DNA from: Candidatus Peregrinibacteria bacterium
GTDB taxonomy: Bacteria > Patescibacteriota > Gracilibacteria > Peribacterales > Peribacteraceae
Assembly: GCA_016215715.1 (NCBI GenBank)
Contig: JACRIG010000023.1
Span: 1-12,234, forward strand
Length of the DNA: 12,234 nucleotides
Reading direction: 5' to 3'
The notes under the pieces were generated by a model, which did no database searches, was not told the DNA's origin, and saw only the letters and a program-made list of their open reading frames with translations. The translations under genes and the position numbers were made by a program. Below are positions 11,883 to 12,234 of this stretch, piece by piece. Position 1 is the first letter of the stretch. The number at the start of each line of letters is the position of its first letter.

Positions 11883-12234
11883 ATGAAGGATCCCGAACCC
11901 CACTCCCCGCTTGCTCAGGCCGCAAACAGATACCTGCAATACCTGCAGGCCGAGGAAAACAAATCACCGCTCACAATCCGCAATTACCGGCAGTCGCTGG
12001 ATATCCTCCTCGCACTCTGCCCCGCCCGCTCCCCTGCCGACATCGCGAAGGAAACGGTGCGGGCCTACAAGCAGGCTTTGCATGAATTCCGCGCGCGAAA
12101 CGGCAATGAACTGAGTATCCGGACCAAAAATCACCATCTGACGATCCTGCGGGCATTACTCCGATATCTGGTGCAGGAAGAGGAGCTCGACGTCCTGTCA
12201 CCCGACTGCGTGAAGCGGTTTAAAGAAGAGAGCA
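11883..12234 (+). CDS. Xer-type tyrosine recombinase, N-terminal part (3' end outside window)
   Basis: The frame is open from ATG 11883 to the window end, giving 117 codons. The translation begins MKDPEPHSPLAQAANRYLQ and continues with YLQAEENKSPLTIRNYRQSL, typical of the SAM-like core-binding domain of XerC/XerD: a helix, then 'KS-x-x-TI-x-x-Y-x-x-x-L'. LSIRTKNHHLTILRALLRYL continues the pattern. The catalytic domain with its R-K-H-R-H-Y residues would be downstream, so it cannot be seen whether the enzyme is intact. Xer recombinases resolve chromosome dimers at dif; in lineages with a single recombinase (for example XerS or XerH) one protein does both jobs. The adjacent 28-bp symmetric dyad fits that case. 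XerC and XerD types cannot be told apart here, and a mobile-element integrase is possible but less likely. Confidence 0.88.
   Translation, partial: MKDPEPHSPLAQAANRYLQYLQAEENKSPLTIRNYRQSLDILLALCPARSPADIAKETVRAYKQALHEFRARNGNELSIRTKNHHLTILRALLRYLVQEEELDVLSPDCVKRFKEES

Noticed and set aside
11883..12234. Recombinase as the edge of an integrated mobile element
   Set aside because: There are no att-like direct repeats, tRNA or element genes in view; the Xer-like N-terminal domain and adjacent dif-like site fit a chromosomal Xer better, though the downstream side is not visible.
1..12234. Alternative genetic code (UGA as Gly)
   Set aside because: TGA terminates several well-supported genes, including pdxS at 10017-10019 and the M23 gene at 5016-5018, at the expected family lengths.

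Overview
The window looks like a chromosomal segment of a Patescibacteria (CPR) bacterium, most plausibly from the Peribacteria/Peregrinibacteria side. This is an inference from several traits: compact gene packing, moderately high GC, many uncharacterised membrane proteins, a membrane-anchored baseplate-J-like protein of the kind often annotated in CPR genomes, and many start codons that lack a Shine-Dalgarno sequence. TGA is used as a normal stop (for example at 912-914 and 10017-10019), so the UGA=Gly code of Gracilibacteria/Absconditabacteria does not apply. No tRNA, rRNA, CRISPR array or insertion sequence was recognised.

Layout. Positions 1-400 hold the 3' end of rarA, a replication-fork AAA+ ATPase. 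Positions 393-1792 carry a sigma70-type promoter, a small membrane-anchored hypothetical protein, a hairpin terminator and a lipoprotein with two YtkA/FixH-like beta domains. Positions 1825-3462 carry an uncharacterised polytopic membrane protein, convergent with a gene that fuses the tRNA-t6A ATPase TsaE to an HD phosphohydrolase domain. Positions 3462-5018 carry a membrane-anchored M23 (LytM-type) peptidoglycan peptidase whose promoter overlaps the divergent tsaE-HD promoter. Positions 5019-5156 are a repeat-rich convergent junction. Positions 5116-7418 hold a WecA/MraY-type polyprenyl-phosphate sugar-1-phosphate transferase divergent from phosphoglycerate kinase, with only 14 bp between the two start codons. 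Positions 7522-9114 encode the baseplate-J-like membrane protein. Positions 9135-10662 encode pdxS and pdxT, which together form the PLP synthase. Positions 10690-11370 encode a SanA/YdcF-type DUF218 membrane protein. Positions 11367-11852 encode an unrecognised minus-strand protein with a C-terminal CxxCH motif. Positions 11883-12234 hold the 5' part of a Xer-type tyrosine recombinase.

Functional themes are envelope biogenesis (M23 peptidase, WecA-like transferase, DUF218, lipoprotein), central metabolism (pgk), de novo vitamin B6 synthesis (pdxST), tRNA modification (tsaE) and chromosome maintenance (rarA, xer). Most genes appear to be transcribed separately. Six have a -10-like hexamer 6-8 nt upstream of the ATG and no Shine-Dalgarno, which suggests leaderless mRNAs.

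The most notable structure is a perfect 28-bp dyad at 11853-11880, made of 11-bp arms around a 6-bp centre. This is exactly the architecture of a Xer/dif recombination site, and it sits between the divergent start codons immediately upstream of the xer gene. Other items of interest are a recurring GC-rich palindrome that encodes the same C-terminal peptide (QAGMPAP) in two unrelated genes, three heptanucleotide tandem-repeat tracts between genes, the TsaE-HD fusion, and a phosphoglycerate kinase with changed substrate-binding arginines.
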